DNA of 64,000 bases, taken from Flavivirga aquimarina. Lineage in GTDB: Bacteria > Bacteroidota > Bacteroidia > Flavobacteriales > Flavobacteriaceae. Under the pieces are notes generated by a model that saw nothing but the letters and a program-made list of their open reading frames with translations, was not told the DNA's origin and searched no databases. Position 1 is the first letter of the stretch. Each line of letters starts with the position of its first letter. The stretch is from contig NZ_JAUOEK010000172.1 in assembly GCF_030540835.1 (NCBI RefSeq), forward strand, positions 103,042-167,041, given 5' to 3'. Positions 37,775-48,000 of this stretch are shown piece by piece. Made by a program: the position numbers and the translations under genes.

Positions 37775-39232
37775 ATGAAAAAAACAGTAATACTAGTAGT
37801 CTCTGCGATTTTAATAATGAGTACAAGTTGTGTTGAAAAACAACCAGAAGAAAAAAAGAAACCAAACTTTTTGTTTGTATTAGTGGATGACCAATCACCA
37901 TTCGATTTAAAAACCTACGATTCCAATTCAATATTAGAAACACCTAATATAGATAAGCTTGCAAAAGAAGGAACTGTTTTTGACCAAGCACGTCATATGG
38001 GGTCTATGAATGGTGCTGTATGTACACCTTCAAGACATATGATTATGAGTGGGCGCACTTTATGGCATCTGCCACCTAGTGCAAAAAATAGAAATAATGG
38101 TACAGATAGTCTTGCGAACCAAACTATAGGAGCTGTTTTTAATAGAGCAGGTTATAAAACGATGCGTACTTGTAAAATGGGGAACTCTTACAAAGATGCA
38201 AACAAGCAATTTACAGTGGTAAAAGATGCTACAAAACGAGGAGGTACAGAAGAAAGTGGAAGTGCATGGCATGGGAAACAAGTCCTAGATTATTTAGGAG
38301 ACAGAGAAGCTAATCAAGAAAAAGAACCCTTTTTCATTTATTTTGGTTTTTCACACCCTCATGATACACGTGATGGAACACCAGAATTATTAGAGAAATA
38401 TGGCGCAGTAAATCATAAAGACACGATTAATCGTCCCCCAGCCAACGAAAAACAACCTTTACTTCAGGACAATTATCTGTTAGCACATCCATTTCACCAT
38501 GGTCATCCAAAGCTTAGAGACGAAGAGCGTGTAAGCGGTGTTTGGAAAAACAGAGATGAACAAACGGTTCGTAACGAATTAGGTCGTGAGTATGCCTGTT
38601 CAGAAAATATAGACATACAATTAGGTAAAGTGCTTGATAAATTAGAAGCTATGGGCGAGTTGGATAATACCTATATTATCTACACCTCAGACCATGGAAT
38701 GTCTATTGGAAGACATGGGTTAATGGGAAAACAAAATTTATATGAGCATACTTGGCGGGTTCCATTTATTGTAAAGGGACCAGGAATAGATGCAGGCAAA
38801 CGCGTAAAAGGAAATATTTACCTTTTAGATGTACTACCAACCTTATGTGATTTAGCAGGTATAGATACTCCTGAAACGGTTGAAGGCAAAAGCTTTGTTC
38901 CAGTTTTAAAAGGAGAAAAAGAAGAGGTTAGAGATGTAATGTATGGGGTTTATGCTGGAGGAACAAAACCAGGAATGCGTACAGTTAAGAAAGGTGATTG
39001 GAAACTTATAAAGTACGATGTTTTAGATGGAGCAGTTAGAGAAACTCAGCTTTTTAATTTAGCAGAAAACCCTAATGAATATCTACCTGAGCATAATAAG
39101 GCTGGCGAACTGGAAACTGACTTAGCAGAAAACCCAAAATATGCCGATAAATTAGCAGAAATGGAAGGTTTATTACTTGAACAAATGGTTATTAATGACG
39201 ATCCATATAGATTGTGGAATCAAACAAACTAA
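37775..39232 (+). CDS. Type I (S1) sulfatase lipoprotein
   Basis: An upstream in-frame ATG at 37727 gives a hydrophilic leader, whereas the ATG at 37775 starts a lipoprotein signal (MKKTVILVV..MSTSC), giving 485 residues. The formylglycine motif is C83-T-P-S-R87; it needs a maturation enzyme not seen in this window. Metal-binding FVLVDDQSPF near the start and YTSDHGMSIGRHG in the middle complete the S1 signature. Removes sulfate esters from sugars in the periplasm. Subfamily not assigned. The 281-bp gap upstream holds no recognisable gene or paired ATNATTTATA boxes. Confidence 0.93.
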   Translation: MKKTVILVVSAILIMSTSCVEKQPEEKKKPNFLFVLVDDQSPFDLKTYDSNSILETPNIDKLAKEGTVFDQARHMGSMNGAVCTPSRHMIMSGRTLWHLPPSAKNRNNGTDSLANQTIGAVFNRAGYKTMRTCKMGNSYKDANKQFTVVKDATKRGGTEESGSAWHGKQVLDYLGDREANQEKEPFFIYFGFSHPHDTRDGTPELLEKYGAVNHKDTINRPPANEKQPLLQDNYLLAHPFHHGHPKLRDEERVSGVWKNRDEQTVRNELGREYACSENIDIQLGKVLDKLEAMGELDNTYIIYTSDHGMSIGRHGLMGKQNLYEHTWRVPFIVKGPGIDAGKRVKGNIYLLDVLPTLCDLAGIDTPETVEGKSFVPVLKGEKEEVRDVMYGVYAGGTKPGMRTVKKGDWKLIKYDVLDGAVRETQLFNLAENPNEYLPEHNKAGELETDLAENPKYADKLAEMEGLLLEQMVINDDPYRLWNQTN

Positions 39233-39263
39233 TTATTAAAGTTTGTAGAATAGTAACATACCC

Positions 39264-42062
39264 ATGGAATATAAAGCTTTTATCATTTTTTTAATAATAG
39301 CAAATCATCTTTTTGCTAAAGACATTTTTGTGTCTCCTATTGGAAATGATAAAGGAAACGGTACTCAAGAAAACCCTTATGCTACATTTTATAAGGCTTT
39401 AGCAGAAGTAAATAAGTTAGCAGGTAAAGAAGCTGTCACTGTTTGGTTTAAAGAGGGTACTTATTACTTGGATAGAACCATCCAAATAGGAAGTGACTAT
39501 TCAGGGACATCAAATAAACCTGTTGTTTTTTCGGCATTACCAGGAGCTAAGGTTGTTATAAAAGGCTCTAAACGATTAGAAAATTTACATTGGAACCAAT
39601 ATAAAGATGGTATATATGTAACCCAGTTACCATCTGCATTAGAATTTGACCAGTTATTTATTGATGATGAACGCCAAATTCGAGCTCGTTTTCCTAATTA
39701 TGATTATGATAATCCGCTTCGTGGAGGTAAAGGTTATCAGCAAGTGACAGGAGGAACAGATCGCCGTTATGATGAATGGTTTTCTTATAACCCCAAGACT
39801 TTTTCAAATAAAATATGGAATAATCCGAAAACAGGAATTGTTCATGCTTATCAAAGTCATAATTGGGGAAATATGCAATACCGAATTGCAACTGTTAATC
39901 GAGAAGAAAACAAAGTGTATCTAGATGAAGGAGGTTGGCAATTACAAAGAAATTTTGGTGTTGGTGGTAAAGGATCAAAAGGCTCTTGGTATTTTATAGA
40001 AAATATATTTGAAGAATTGGATGTGCCAGGTGAATGGTTTTTAGATAAAGAATCTAATCTACTTTACTATTATCCAGCAACAGGAGTTAGCTTAAGAGAG
40101 GCAAAAGTGGAAGTGCCTGTTATTAAAGACTTTATTCAACTTAAAGGAAGTAAAGAATCACCAGTAAAAAATATTCAGTTTAAAGGGTTTTATTTCACAC
40201 AATCATCATACACTTTTATGGAAGAATATGAGCCAGTTGCTCGTGGTGACTGGGCGATTCATCGAGGTGGAGTCATTTTCATGGAAGGCACAGAAGACTG
40301 TTTAGTGGAAGGCTGTAGCTTTGAATATATAGGCGGTAACGGTGTTTTTATGAGCGCATACAATCGCAATAATAAAGTATCAGGATGTAGGTTTGTGCAT
40401 ACAGGAGAAAGTGCTGTTTGTTTTGTAGGTTCACCTTCTGCGGTTCGTTTTTACCAAACATGGGATGATAAAGAAATTGACGGAAAAGATTGGAACGAGA
40501 TGCGCAAGAATATGGATTTAAAACCAGGCCCTAAAACGTCTGATTATCCAAAAGAATGCGTGGTGGAAAATAGTATTATGCACGATTTTGGTGATGTTGG
40601 GAAACAAGTTGCAGGAGTTTATATTTCTATGAGTCATAAAATTAAAGCATCTCACAATACTATTTACAATTGTCCGCGTGCAGGAATATGTATTAATGAT
40701 GGTACTTGGGGAGGGCACATCATTGAATTTAACGATATATGGGAAACAGCTAGAGAAACTGGAGAGCACGGCCCTTTTAATTCTTGGGGACGAGAAAGGC
40801 AATGGAAAGGTTCTAGAGGATCTGATGAGCATTTTCTAAAAGAATTAACCAAACTAGATGCTATTGATAATGTTATTATAAGAAATAACCGTATTGCTAA
40901 TTACCGTAAATCTATAAGTGCAGGAAACTGGACTATAGATTTAGATGATGGCTCTAGTTATTTTGAAATTTACAATAATTTAAATCTGGGGTCAACCATT
41001 AAATTAAGAGATGGTATGGCGAGAAAGGTTTTTAATAATATTACAGTTAGTGCGGTTCCTTTAGGGTGGCATGTATGGCCAAAAGAATCTGAAGACGAAA
41101 TCTATAAAAATATTTTTGTTATATCTGGGATTATTCCAGGAAAGAAGCAACCCACAAAGCGTTTTATAAGAGATGTGAGGTTACCAGTAGAAACTAAGTG
41201 GAGTACTAACTACGACAACAATTTGTACTGGAATATAAATCACCCTAATGATTTTGATGTCTTAGAAAATGTAAATATGGAAGCATGGCAAAAAAGAGGT
41301 TATGACCTTAATGCAGTTGTCGGTAACCCTAATTTTGTAGATCCTATTAATGGTAATTATCAAGTTAAGGAAGATTCACCAGCTTTAAAATTAGGTTTTA
41401 AAAACTTTCCAATGGATAAGTTTGGACACCAAATGACAAGGATTGTTCCTTTTGGGGGTGAGTTTTCAGAGGAGAAAACAGTAAGTTTAGTGGCGGATAA
41501 TCGAGCAAGTACTGGAGCTAAAATATATTTTACTTTAGATGGTTCAGAACCAAATACACATTCGTTAGAATATTCGAAGCCATTTCAAATAACATCCACT
41601 ACGTTATTAAAAGCTAAAACATTTAATTCTAATGGTATTCCTGTAGGTTTTACGACGGAAGCTAAATTTAAAAAAGTAACTACAGTTAGTTACCCAAGTT
41701 GGTTAAGCACGTTATTAGCAGGTAAATATGAAGGAGCAAACGAAAAAAAATCAGTAAAAGCACTCGAAAAAGAGGTGCATGGTGCTTTAATGATAAATAT
41801 TGCTGATGATCCAGATTTGATAGATGCAACGGGTGGTTATGACTTTGGATGTTATATTAAATCAATAGACGCTAAAAAGGCAAAAATGTGGTTGAATGCT
41901 GGATTGAAAAGCGATTGGGTTATACAACAAATAAACAAACATAAAATTCAAAATATTGCTGATTTAGAAAAATATCTTAAAAAGTATCAAGGACAAAAAG
42001 TAACAGTTATAGCCGTAAGAGATTACAATTCTAAAAAGTTTAAAGTTCACATAGATAAGTAA
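39264..42062 (+). CDS. GH141-like beta-helix protein with CHB_HEX-type and PDZ-like C-terminal domains
   Basis: 932 residues, short Sec signal ending HLFAK. The N-terminus IFVSPIGNDKGNGTQENPYATFYKAL is typical of GH141-like right-handed beta-helix enzymes. The helix continues to about residue 720 with EYIGGNGVFMSAYNRNN, YNCPRAGICINDGTWGG and FNDIWET. GH141 includes an alpha-L-fucosidase and xylanases. Then a CHB_HEX_C-like beta domain at about 735-810 (IYFTLDGSEPNTHSLEYSKPF) and a PDZ-like domain at about 830-932 (GCYIKSIDAKKAKMWLNAGLKSDWVIQQINKH, EKYLKKYQGQKVTVIAVRD). The PDZ-like tail is unusual for a glycan enzyme and may tether it to a partner or peptide end. Starts 31 bp after the sulfatase. 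Confidence 0.78.
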   Translation: MEYKAFIIFLIIANHLFAKDIFVSPIGNDKGNGTQENPYATFYKALAEVNKLAGKEAVTVWFKEGTYYLDRTIQIGSDYSGTSNKPVVFSALPGAKVVIKGSKRLENLHWNQYKDGIYVTQLPSALEFDQLFIDDERQIRARFPNYDYDNPLRGGKGYQQVTGGTDRRYDEWFSYNPKTFSNKIWNNPKTGIVHAYQSHNWGNMQYRIATVNREENKVYLDEGGWQLQRNFGVGGKGSKGSWYFIENIFEELDVPGEWFLDKESNLLYYYPATGVSLREAKVEVPVIKDFIQLKGSKESPVKNIQFKGFYFTQSSYTFMEEYEPVARGDWAIHRGGVIFMEGTEDCLVEGCSFEYIGGNGVFMSAYNRNNKVSGCRFVHTGESAVCFVGSPSAVRFYQTWDDKEIDGKDWNEMRKNMDLKPGPKTSDYPKECVVENSIMHDFGDVGKQVAGVYISMSHKIKASHNTIYNCPRAGICINDGTWGGHIIEFNDIWETARETGEHGPFNSWGRERQWKGSRGSDEHFLKELTKLDAIDNVIIRNNRIANYRKSISAGNWTIDLDDGSSYFEIYNNLNLGSTIKLRDGMARKVFNNITVSAVPLGWHVWPKESEDEIYKNIFVISGIIPGKKQPTKRFIRDVRLPVETKWSTNYDNNLYWNINHPNDFDVLENVNMEAWQKRGYDLNAVVGNPNFVDPINGNYQVKEDSPALKLGFKNFPMDKFGHQMTRIVPFGGEFSEEKTVSLVADNRASTGAKIYFTLDGSEPNTHSLEYSKPFQITSTTLLKAKTFNSNGIPVGFTTEAKFKKVTTVSYPSWLSTLLAGKYEGANEKKSVKALEKEVHGALMINIADDPDLIDATGGYDFGCYIKSIDAKKAKMWLNAGLKSDWVIQQINKHKIQNIADLEKYLKKYQGQKVTVIAVRDYNSKKFKVHIDK

Positions 42063-42130
42063 ATCATAACAATAGAATTGGATTATAAAAAACTAATAAA
42101 TAAACAATTATATACACATATACTTTAATT

Positions 42131-44656
42131 ATGATGAATAAGATAATAGCATACAAAAAGAATAAAATAGCTGTTCTTATAATAGTGCTTTTTATTGTAT
42201 CTAATGTTTTTGGACAAAAAAAGACAGATTTAAAACTTTGGTATACCGCACCAGCGGCAGATTGGAATGAAGCGCTTCCTCTAGGAAATGGCCGTTTAGG
42301 TGCCATGGTTTTTGGAAATCCAGCACATGAAAACATTCAGTTAAATGAAAATACACTTTGGGCGGGTGGCCCTCATAGAAATGACAACCCTAAGGCTAAA
42401 GAAGTTTTATCAGAAGTTAGAGAACTAATATTTCAAGATAAATATAGCGAAGCGCATCGTTTAGCAGAAGGTGCATTTATTTCGAAAAAATCTCACGGTA
42501 TGCCTTATGAAACCGTAGGGAATTTAAGATTGAATTTTGTGGGACATCAGAATTTTTCAAATTATCATCGAGAATTAGATATTGAAAACGCAGTGAATAC
42601 AACCATGTACACTGTTGAAGGAGTTGATTATAAGCGAGAAATTTTCACCTCTTTTTCAGATCAGGTTATAGTAATGAAATTAACAGCCAATAAAAAAGGA
42701 GCCATTAGCTTTTCAGCAAGTATGGATCGTCCTGCTCCTTCTAAGGTTACTCTTTCTTTAGAGAATGAGAATGTTTTAAAAATGACTGGTTTTGGTAGTG
42801 ATAATAAAAACAAACGGTTACCAAAAGATGTTCCTGCTATTAAAGGAGAAGTTGAGTTTGATGCACGTGTAAAAATTGTACCAAATGGCGGAGAGTTAAC
42901 CTCAGAGAATAACCAATTAATTGTTTCTAAAGCGAATAGTGTTATTCTCTATATATCTGTAGCTACCAATTTTGTAAATTATAATGATATTAGTGCCGAC
43001 CCTCATAAAAAAGCAGCAGATTATATTGCTAAGGCAGAAAAAAAAGATTACAAACAATTACTGAGTAACCACTCAGCTTTGTATCAAAAGTATTTTAAAA
43101 GAGTATCGCTTAATTTAGGAAAAACAGATGCGGTTAAAAAACCAACAGATGTTAGGATAAAAGAGTTTAGTAAAGGATACGATCCTTCATTAGCAGCTAT
43201 ATATTTTCAGTTTGGCAGATATTTGCTAATTTCTTCATCACAACCAGGTGGACAGCCAGCAAACTTGCAAGGTTTATGGTGTAATCAATTAACACCGCCA
43301 TGGAAAAGTGCATATACTGTAAATATTAATACACAAATGAATTATTGGCCAGCCGAGGTAACCAATTTACCCGAAATGCACGAGCCACTTATTCAACTGG
43401 TAAAAGACCTTTCTGTTACAGGAAAAGAGACAGCAGAGGTTATGTATGGTGTCGATGGTTGGGTGACACATCACAATACAGATCTTTGGAGAATTAGTGG
43501 TCCAGTAGATGGTGCTACTTGGGGAATGTGGCCAACAGGAGGTACATGGCTAAGTCAGCATTTATGGGAGAAATTCATGTTTAGTGGAGATTTAGATTAT
43601 TTACGTTCGGTGTATCCTGCTATGAAAGGAGCTTCAGAATTTTGCTTAAGCTTTTTAACTAAAGACCCAGAAAACGATTGGTTGGTTATTTCTCCGTCAA
43701 TTTCTCCAGAACACGGTCCTAAAGGGCGTCCAAAAAGTGTTAATATAGAAGCAGGTACGACTATGGATAATCAGTTAGTGTTTGACATACTAACCAAAAC
43801 AATAAATGCCGCTAAATTACTAAATGTAGATTCTGAATGGATTCAAAAAAGTGAACAAACATTGTCTAAACTACCACCAATGCAAATTGGTCAATACAAC
43901 CAATTACAAGAATGGATAGAAGATTTAGACGACCCGGAAAATAAACATCGTCATGTATCGCATTTATATGGATTGTATCCTTCAAATCTAATATCACCTT
44001 ACAGAAACCCAGAGTTATTTCAAGGAGCTAAAAATACTTTAATTCAAAGAGGAGACCCTTCAACAGGTTGGTCTATGAATTGGAAAATTAACTTATGGGC
44101 TAGATTATTAGATGGAAACCATGCGTACAAATTAATGGGCGATCAAATCAAATTAGTAGGTAGGCCAGGTTCTCCAAAAGGAGGCGGTACTTATGCAAAT
44201 ATGTTAGATGCACACCCGCCATTTCAAATTGATGGAAATTTCGGATTTACCTCTGGTTTAACCGAAATGTTAGTGCAAAGTCACGATGAAGCCATTCATT
44301 TAATTCCAGCACTTCCCGATGTCTGGAAAGATGGAAATGTAAGTGGTTTACGTGCTAGGGGTAGTTTTGAAATTATAGCTTTAGAATGGAAAAATGGCGT
44401 GGTTGAAAAAGTTGTTATAAAATCCAAATTAGGAGGTAACTGCCGTATACGTACCTATAACGAATTAGTATATGCCGATAAAAACGAGATTACTTTAGCT
44501 TCAGGCATGAATAAAAACCCTTTTTATCAAACGCCTACAATTAAAAAGCCATTAATATCTAAATCCGCTACATTAAATGAAGTGGTACTAAGACCAACGT
44601 ACTTATATGATATTCCAACAAAAATAGGTCAAGAAATTGTTTTGATTAAAAAATAA
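42131..44656 (+). CDS. GH95-family glycosidase, alpha-L-galactosidase-like specificity residue
   Basis: 841 residues; starts MMNK, so the second Met at 42134 is equally possible. Sec signal after a charged leader (IIVLFIVSNVFGQ). Full GH95 layout: LPLGNGRLGAMVFG, then N398 and N400 in TVNINTQMNYW, acid E527 in SISPEHGPKG, base D701 in PPFQIDGNFG. T396, two residues before N398, is the Thr reported in alpha-L-galactosidases in place of His of fucosidases, so L-galactose removal is suggested. A C-terminal extension of about 60 residues is absent from the other two GH95 proteins. The next gene begins 13 bp downstream. Confidence 0.93.
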   Translation: MMNKIIAYKKNKIAVLIIVLFIVSNVFGQKKTDLKLWYTAPAADWNEALPLGNGRLGAMVFGNPAHENIQLNENTLWAGGPHRNDNPKAKEVLSEVRELIFQDKYSEAHRLAEGAFISKKSHGMPYETVGNLRLNFVGHQNFSNYHRELDIENAVNTTMYTVEGVDYKREIFTSFSDQVIVMKLTANKKGAISFSASMDRPAPSKVTLSLENENVLKMTGFGSDNKNKRLPKDVPAIKGEVEFDARVKIVPNGGELTSENNQLIVSKANSVILYISVATNFVNYNDISADPHKKAADYIAKAEKKDYKQLLSNHSALYQKYFKRVSLNLGKTDAVKKPTDVRIKEFSKGYDPSLAAIYFQFGRYLLISSSQPGGQPANLQGLWCNQLTPPWKSAYTVNINTQMNYWPAEVTNLPEMHEPLIQLVKDLSVTGKETAEVMYGVDGWVTHHNTDLWRISGPVDGATWGMWPTGGTWLSQHLWEKFMFSGDLDYLRSVYPAMKGASEFCLSFLTKDPENDWLVISPSISPEHGPKGRPKSVNIEAGTTMDNQLVFDILTKTINAAKLLNVDSEWIQKSEQTLSKLPPMQIGQYNQLQEWIEDLDDPENKHRHVSHLYGLYPSNLISPYRNPELFQGAKNTLIQRGDPSTGWSMNWKINLWARLLDGNHAYKLMGDQIKLVGRPGSPKGGGTYANMLDAHPPFQIDGNFGFTSGLTEMLVQSHDEAIHLIPALPDVWKDGNVSGLRARGSFEIIALEWKNGVVEKVVIKSKLGGNCRIRTYNELVYADKNEITLASGMNKNPFYQTPTIKKPLISKSATLNEVVLRPTYLYDIPTKIGQEIVLIKK

Positions 44657-44669
44657 TAATATAGATATA

Positions 44670-46334
44670 ATGAATAAATTAAATCTTCGCAAGATACTAG
44701 TATTATCCCTTTTTGTGTCTAATGCTGTGTTGGGCACTAAATTAATAGCACAGAATCAGTTTTCTAAACCTTTAGTTTTAGATATGGTTCACCATAACCC
44801 AGGCGAGGCACCTTATCAATCGGTTTATAATAATCCTGCAGTGATAAAAGAGATGGGATATAATGGAAAAGTATATTTCCTTTTTGAATCTCCAGCATTG
44901 GCAATCAATTGGGAATCGGTAGATTCAGATATTTTACCAAAAGATTCCAAAGAGCGTGAGTGGGTTGATGATAAAGCAAAACAAATTAATAAAATGCATA
45001 AAGCCTGTAAAGATCAAGATATGGCTATTTATGCTATGTCCGATTTGGTTTTGTTCCCTAAACGTTTGATAGAGAAATATAAGATAGAAGATACATTTGG
45101 AGATCCTAACAACCCATTAACAGAGAGGTTTATTCGTGCTCAAATTAATGAGATGTTCGATCAGTTTCCTAGTCTTGATGGATTGGTTGTAAGAATAGGG
45201 GAAACTTATTTGCATGATGCTCCCTATCATCAAGGTGCTATAGAACATAAAACAAATCCAGAAAAAACGATTATTCCTTTAATGCAGATTTTGCGAGAAG
45301 AGATTTGTGTAAAACGAAATAAGCAACTTGTTTTTCGTACTTGGAATGCTTTCGATAGAAACCTAGGTTCTTATATGAAAGTTAGCAATGCTATTGAGCC
45401 ACACGAGAATTTAATGATTAGTATCAAGCATTGTGAGGGAGATTTTCATAGGGCACGTCCATTCAGTAAAGTTATTGGTCAAGGGCGTCATCCTCAAATT
45501 ATAGAAGTACAATCAGCTCGTGAATACGAAGGAAAAGGAGCTTATCCAAACTATATTGCTAATGGAGTAATTGAAGGATTTGAAGAACATGCTAGAATGC
45601 CTGAAGAAAAAACTAATAGCTTACGAGAATTTGTTGAAAAAAAACCGGAACTGTATGCTGGTATTTGGACTTGGTCTCGTGGTGGTGGATGGGAAGGTCC
45701 ATATATAAAAAGAGAAATGTGGTGCGATTTAAACTCTTGGGTTATGGCACAGTGGGCCAAAAATACCAAGCAAACAGAAGTGTCTATTTTTAATCGATAC
45801 GCAATGGAGCGTTTACATTTAAAAGGTGACGATGTTGCTAAATTTAGAAAACTTTGTCTGCTTTCGGCAGAGGCAGTAGTGAGAGGAAGAAATTCAACTC
45901 ATTATGATATGAATGTATGGTGGACTCGTGATCAAGGGATTGGATGGCCAGAACCTGCAAAAGATATTGTGGGGCAAAAACGAAATTTAGAACAAAAAGA
46001 CGAATCTGTAGCCAAGTGGGAAGACATTGTTAAGCTGGCAAAATCAATTCATTGGGAAAGTAAAGAGGCCGAAAGTCATGCTATAGGTTCTGCAGAATAT
46101 GGTTTAAGGCTTTATAAAATATATAGAGCACTTATTTACATGTCTGATGCTGAGTCTAAAGGTGATAAAAAAGGTATTCAGAAGTGGATTAAAGCTTATG
46201 ATAAAGCTTGGGTAGATTACAACAAGCTTCCAGAACAATATAACACTATTGCAACATTATATACACAAGAATACGATCGTCATATTACAAATAATGCAGA
46301 CCGTAAAGTAAACGAATTAAGACAGCGTGATTAA
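44670..46334 (+). CDS. Putative TIM-barrel glycoside hydrolase (weakly GH67-like), family uncertain
   Basis: 554 residues, Sec signal ending KLIAQ. The N-terminal two thirds read like a (beta/alpha)8 barrel: PLVLDMVHHNPGE, KVYFLFES, AIYAMSDLVLFP, GLVVRIGETYLHD, LVFRTWNAFDR, LMISIKHCEGDF, PQIIEVQSAREYEG, AGIWTWSRGGGWEGPYIK. The acidic ends of several strands (GET, EVQSARE) could be catalytic. The C-terminal third is helical. The overall flow resembles GH67/GH115-type glucuronidases, but I cannot confirm a family. It starts 13 bp after GH95 and is followed by a sulfatase, so an exo-acting enzyme on the same glycan is inferred. Confidence 0.6.
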   Translation: MNKLNLRKILVLSLFVSNAVLGTKLIAQNQFSKPLVLDMVHHNPGEAPYQSVYNNPAVIKEMGYNGKVYFLFESPALAINWESVDSDILPKDSKEREWVDDKAKQINKMHKACKDQDMAIYAMSDLVLFPKRLIEKYKIEDTFGDPNNPLTERFIRAQINEMFDQFPSLDGLVVRIGETYLHDAPYHQGAIEHKTNPEKTIIPLMQILREEICVKRNKQLVFRTWNAFDRNLGSYMKVSNAIEPHENLMISIKHCEGDFHRARPFSKVIGQGRHPQIIEVQSAREYEGKGAYPNYIANGVIEGFEEHARMPEEKTNSLREFVEKKPELYAGIWTWSRGGGWEGPYIKREMWCDLNSWVMAQWAKNTKQTEVSIFNRYAMERLHLKGDDVAKFRKLCLLSAEAVVRGRNSTHYDMNVWWTRDQGIGWPEPAKDIVGQKRNLEQKDESVAKWEDIVKLAKSIHWESKEAESHAIGSAEYGLRLYKIYRALIYMSDAESKGDKKGIQKWIKAYDKAWVDYNKLPEQYNTIATLYTQEYDRHITNNADRKVNELRQRD

Positions 46335-46395
46335 ATAAAAAGAATTGTTCTGACGCCCCATATCGATTTTGGGATCAAAAAAAACAAAAATAACT

Positions 46396-47979
46396 ATGAA
46401 TATACAAACAAGATTAGATAGGTTTTTTTCAATACCAACATGTTGTTTTTACTTTGTTTTTTGTGTTTTTTTTGGATGTGCTCAAACAAGTAAACCAAAT
46501 ATTATTATTATTTATACAGATGACCAAGGTTATGGAGACGTAAGTGCACTTAATCCAGAAGCTAAATTTAAGACCCCAAATATAGATAAATTGGTTAATG
46601 AAGGGCTTACTTTTACAGATGGCCACAGTAGTGATGCAGTTTGTACCCCTTCAAGGTACAGTTTATTAACTGGGCGTTATAGTTGGAGAACATCATTAAA
46701 AAAAGGTGTTATTGGTTCAGACGGGCCATGTTTAATTGAAAAAGATCGGATGACGATTGCTTCACTACTTAAAGACAATGGTTATAATACAGCTATGGTA
46801 GGGAAGTGGCATCTTCAAATGGAGTTTGAAGGTAGTTTAAAAGAAGGTGGACGAGATTGGTCAAAACCATTTACCGATGGACCTATAGAAAAAGGTTTCG
46901 ATTATTTCTTTGGTATCCCTGCCTCTATGAATTTCGGAATATTGACTTATTTAGAGAACGACCGAGTATTAGATCCGCCCACGTTATTTACTAAAAAGAA
47001 AATGGATATTACGCCTCGTACCTATAGGATGACTCCGCCATATAAAGAAGAGCAAAGTAAAGGTTATGTTGAGGTAGCTCCTTCATTTAATGATGAATTA
47101 GTGCTAGAAACCTTTGCTAATAAGGCAGTTGAGTATATTAATAAATCTGCAAATGATGCCAAGTCTGGTAAACCTTTCTTTTTGTATTTGCCATTAACCA
47201 GTCCGCATTTACCACATTGTACACACCCCGATTTTCAAGGACGTAGCAACTGTGGGAATTATGGTGACTTTATGGAAGAAACCGATTATCGTGTTGGACA
47301 AGTGCTAGATGCTTTAAAAGCAAATGGTTTAGAGGAGAATACCTTAGTTATTTTTTCTTCAGATAATGGAGCTGAATCTAATTATGCATACCAAAGAGAT
47401 ACCTATCAACATTATAGCTGTATGAATTTTAAAGGAGGTAAACGAGATATCTATGAAGGCGGACATCGCGTACCGTTTTTAATGCGTTGGCCTAATGCTA
47501 TTAGTGCAGGAAAAAAGGTTGATTCACCTGTATGTCAATCCGATTATTTAGCAACTATTGCAGATATTATAGGAGCAAAACTTCCAGATAATGCAGGAGA
47601 AGATAGTTATAGTCTATATCCAATGATGAAAGGGACCAACTCGAATCAAAATTTAGATAGAGCCGTTATTCATCATTCATTTACAGGACATTTTGCCATC
47701 AGAGAAGGAAAATGGAAATTAAACATGTTTAGAGGCTCTGGAGGCTCTTTAAAGCCAACTATTATAAAACCCGATTTAGGAGAAGCCTTGTTTGAGTTGT
47801 ATGATATGGAAAATGACCCAGAAGAAACGAGTAATCTTTATTTTAAACATCCAGAAATTGTAAAAGAACTCAAAGAGAAGATTACCCAAATTATTAAAAA
47901 TGGAAGATCGACAGTTGGGACTCCTCAACCTTATGTGAAGAAAAATTGGAAACAGGTTAACTGGATGACATTAAACTAA
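46396..47979 (+). CDS. Type I (S1) sulfatase lipoprotein
   Basis: The ATG at 46369 would add a charged leader. The ATG at 46396 places a lipoprotein signal correctly (CCFYFVFCVFFGC), giving 527 residues. Formylglycine motif C83-T-P-S-R87, IIIIYTDDQGYGD metal site, MVGKWHLQ and FSSDNGAESNY are the classic arylsulfatase A-like blocks. It would remove sulfate from an exo position of the glycan. It follows the putative hydrolase by 61 bp, and a stem-loop 21 bp after its stop may end this long transcript. Confidence 0.94.
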   Translation: MNIQTRLDRFFSIPTCCFYFVFCVFFGCAQTSKPNIIIIYTDDQGYGDVSALNPEAKFKTPNIDKLVNEGLTFTDGHSSDAVCTPSRYSLLTGRYSWRTSLKKGVIGSDGPCLIEKDRMTIASLLKDNGYNTAMVGKWHLQMEFEGSLKEGGRDWSKPFTDGPIEKGFDYFFGIPASMNFGILTYLENDRVLDPPTLFTKKKMDITPRTYRMTPPYKEEQSKGYVEVAPSFNDELVLETFANKAVEYINKSANDAKSGKPFFLYLPLTSPHLPHCTHPDFQGRSNCGNYGDFMEETDYRVGQVLDALKANGLEENTLVIFSSDNGAESNYAYQRDTYQHYSCMNFKGGKRDIYEGGHRVPFLMRWPNAISAGKKVDSPVCQSDYLATIADIIGAKLPDNAGEDSYSLYPMMKGTNSNQNLDRAVIHHSFTGHFAIREGKWKLNMFRGSGGSLKPTIIKPDLGEALFELYDMENDPEETSNLYFKHPEIVKELKEKITQIIKNGRSTVGTPQPYVKKNWKQVNWMTLN

Positions 47980-48000
47980 CTATAAGTTTTAAATAATAAG

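Noticed and set aside
46369..46395. Earlier in-frame start for the 46396 sulfatase
   Set aside because: It adds a charged leader; the ATG at 46396 gives a normal signal peptide.
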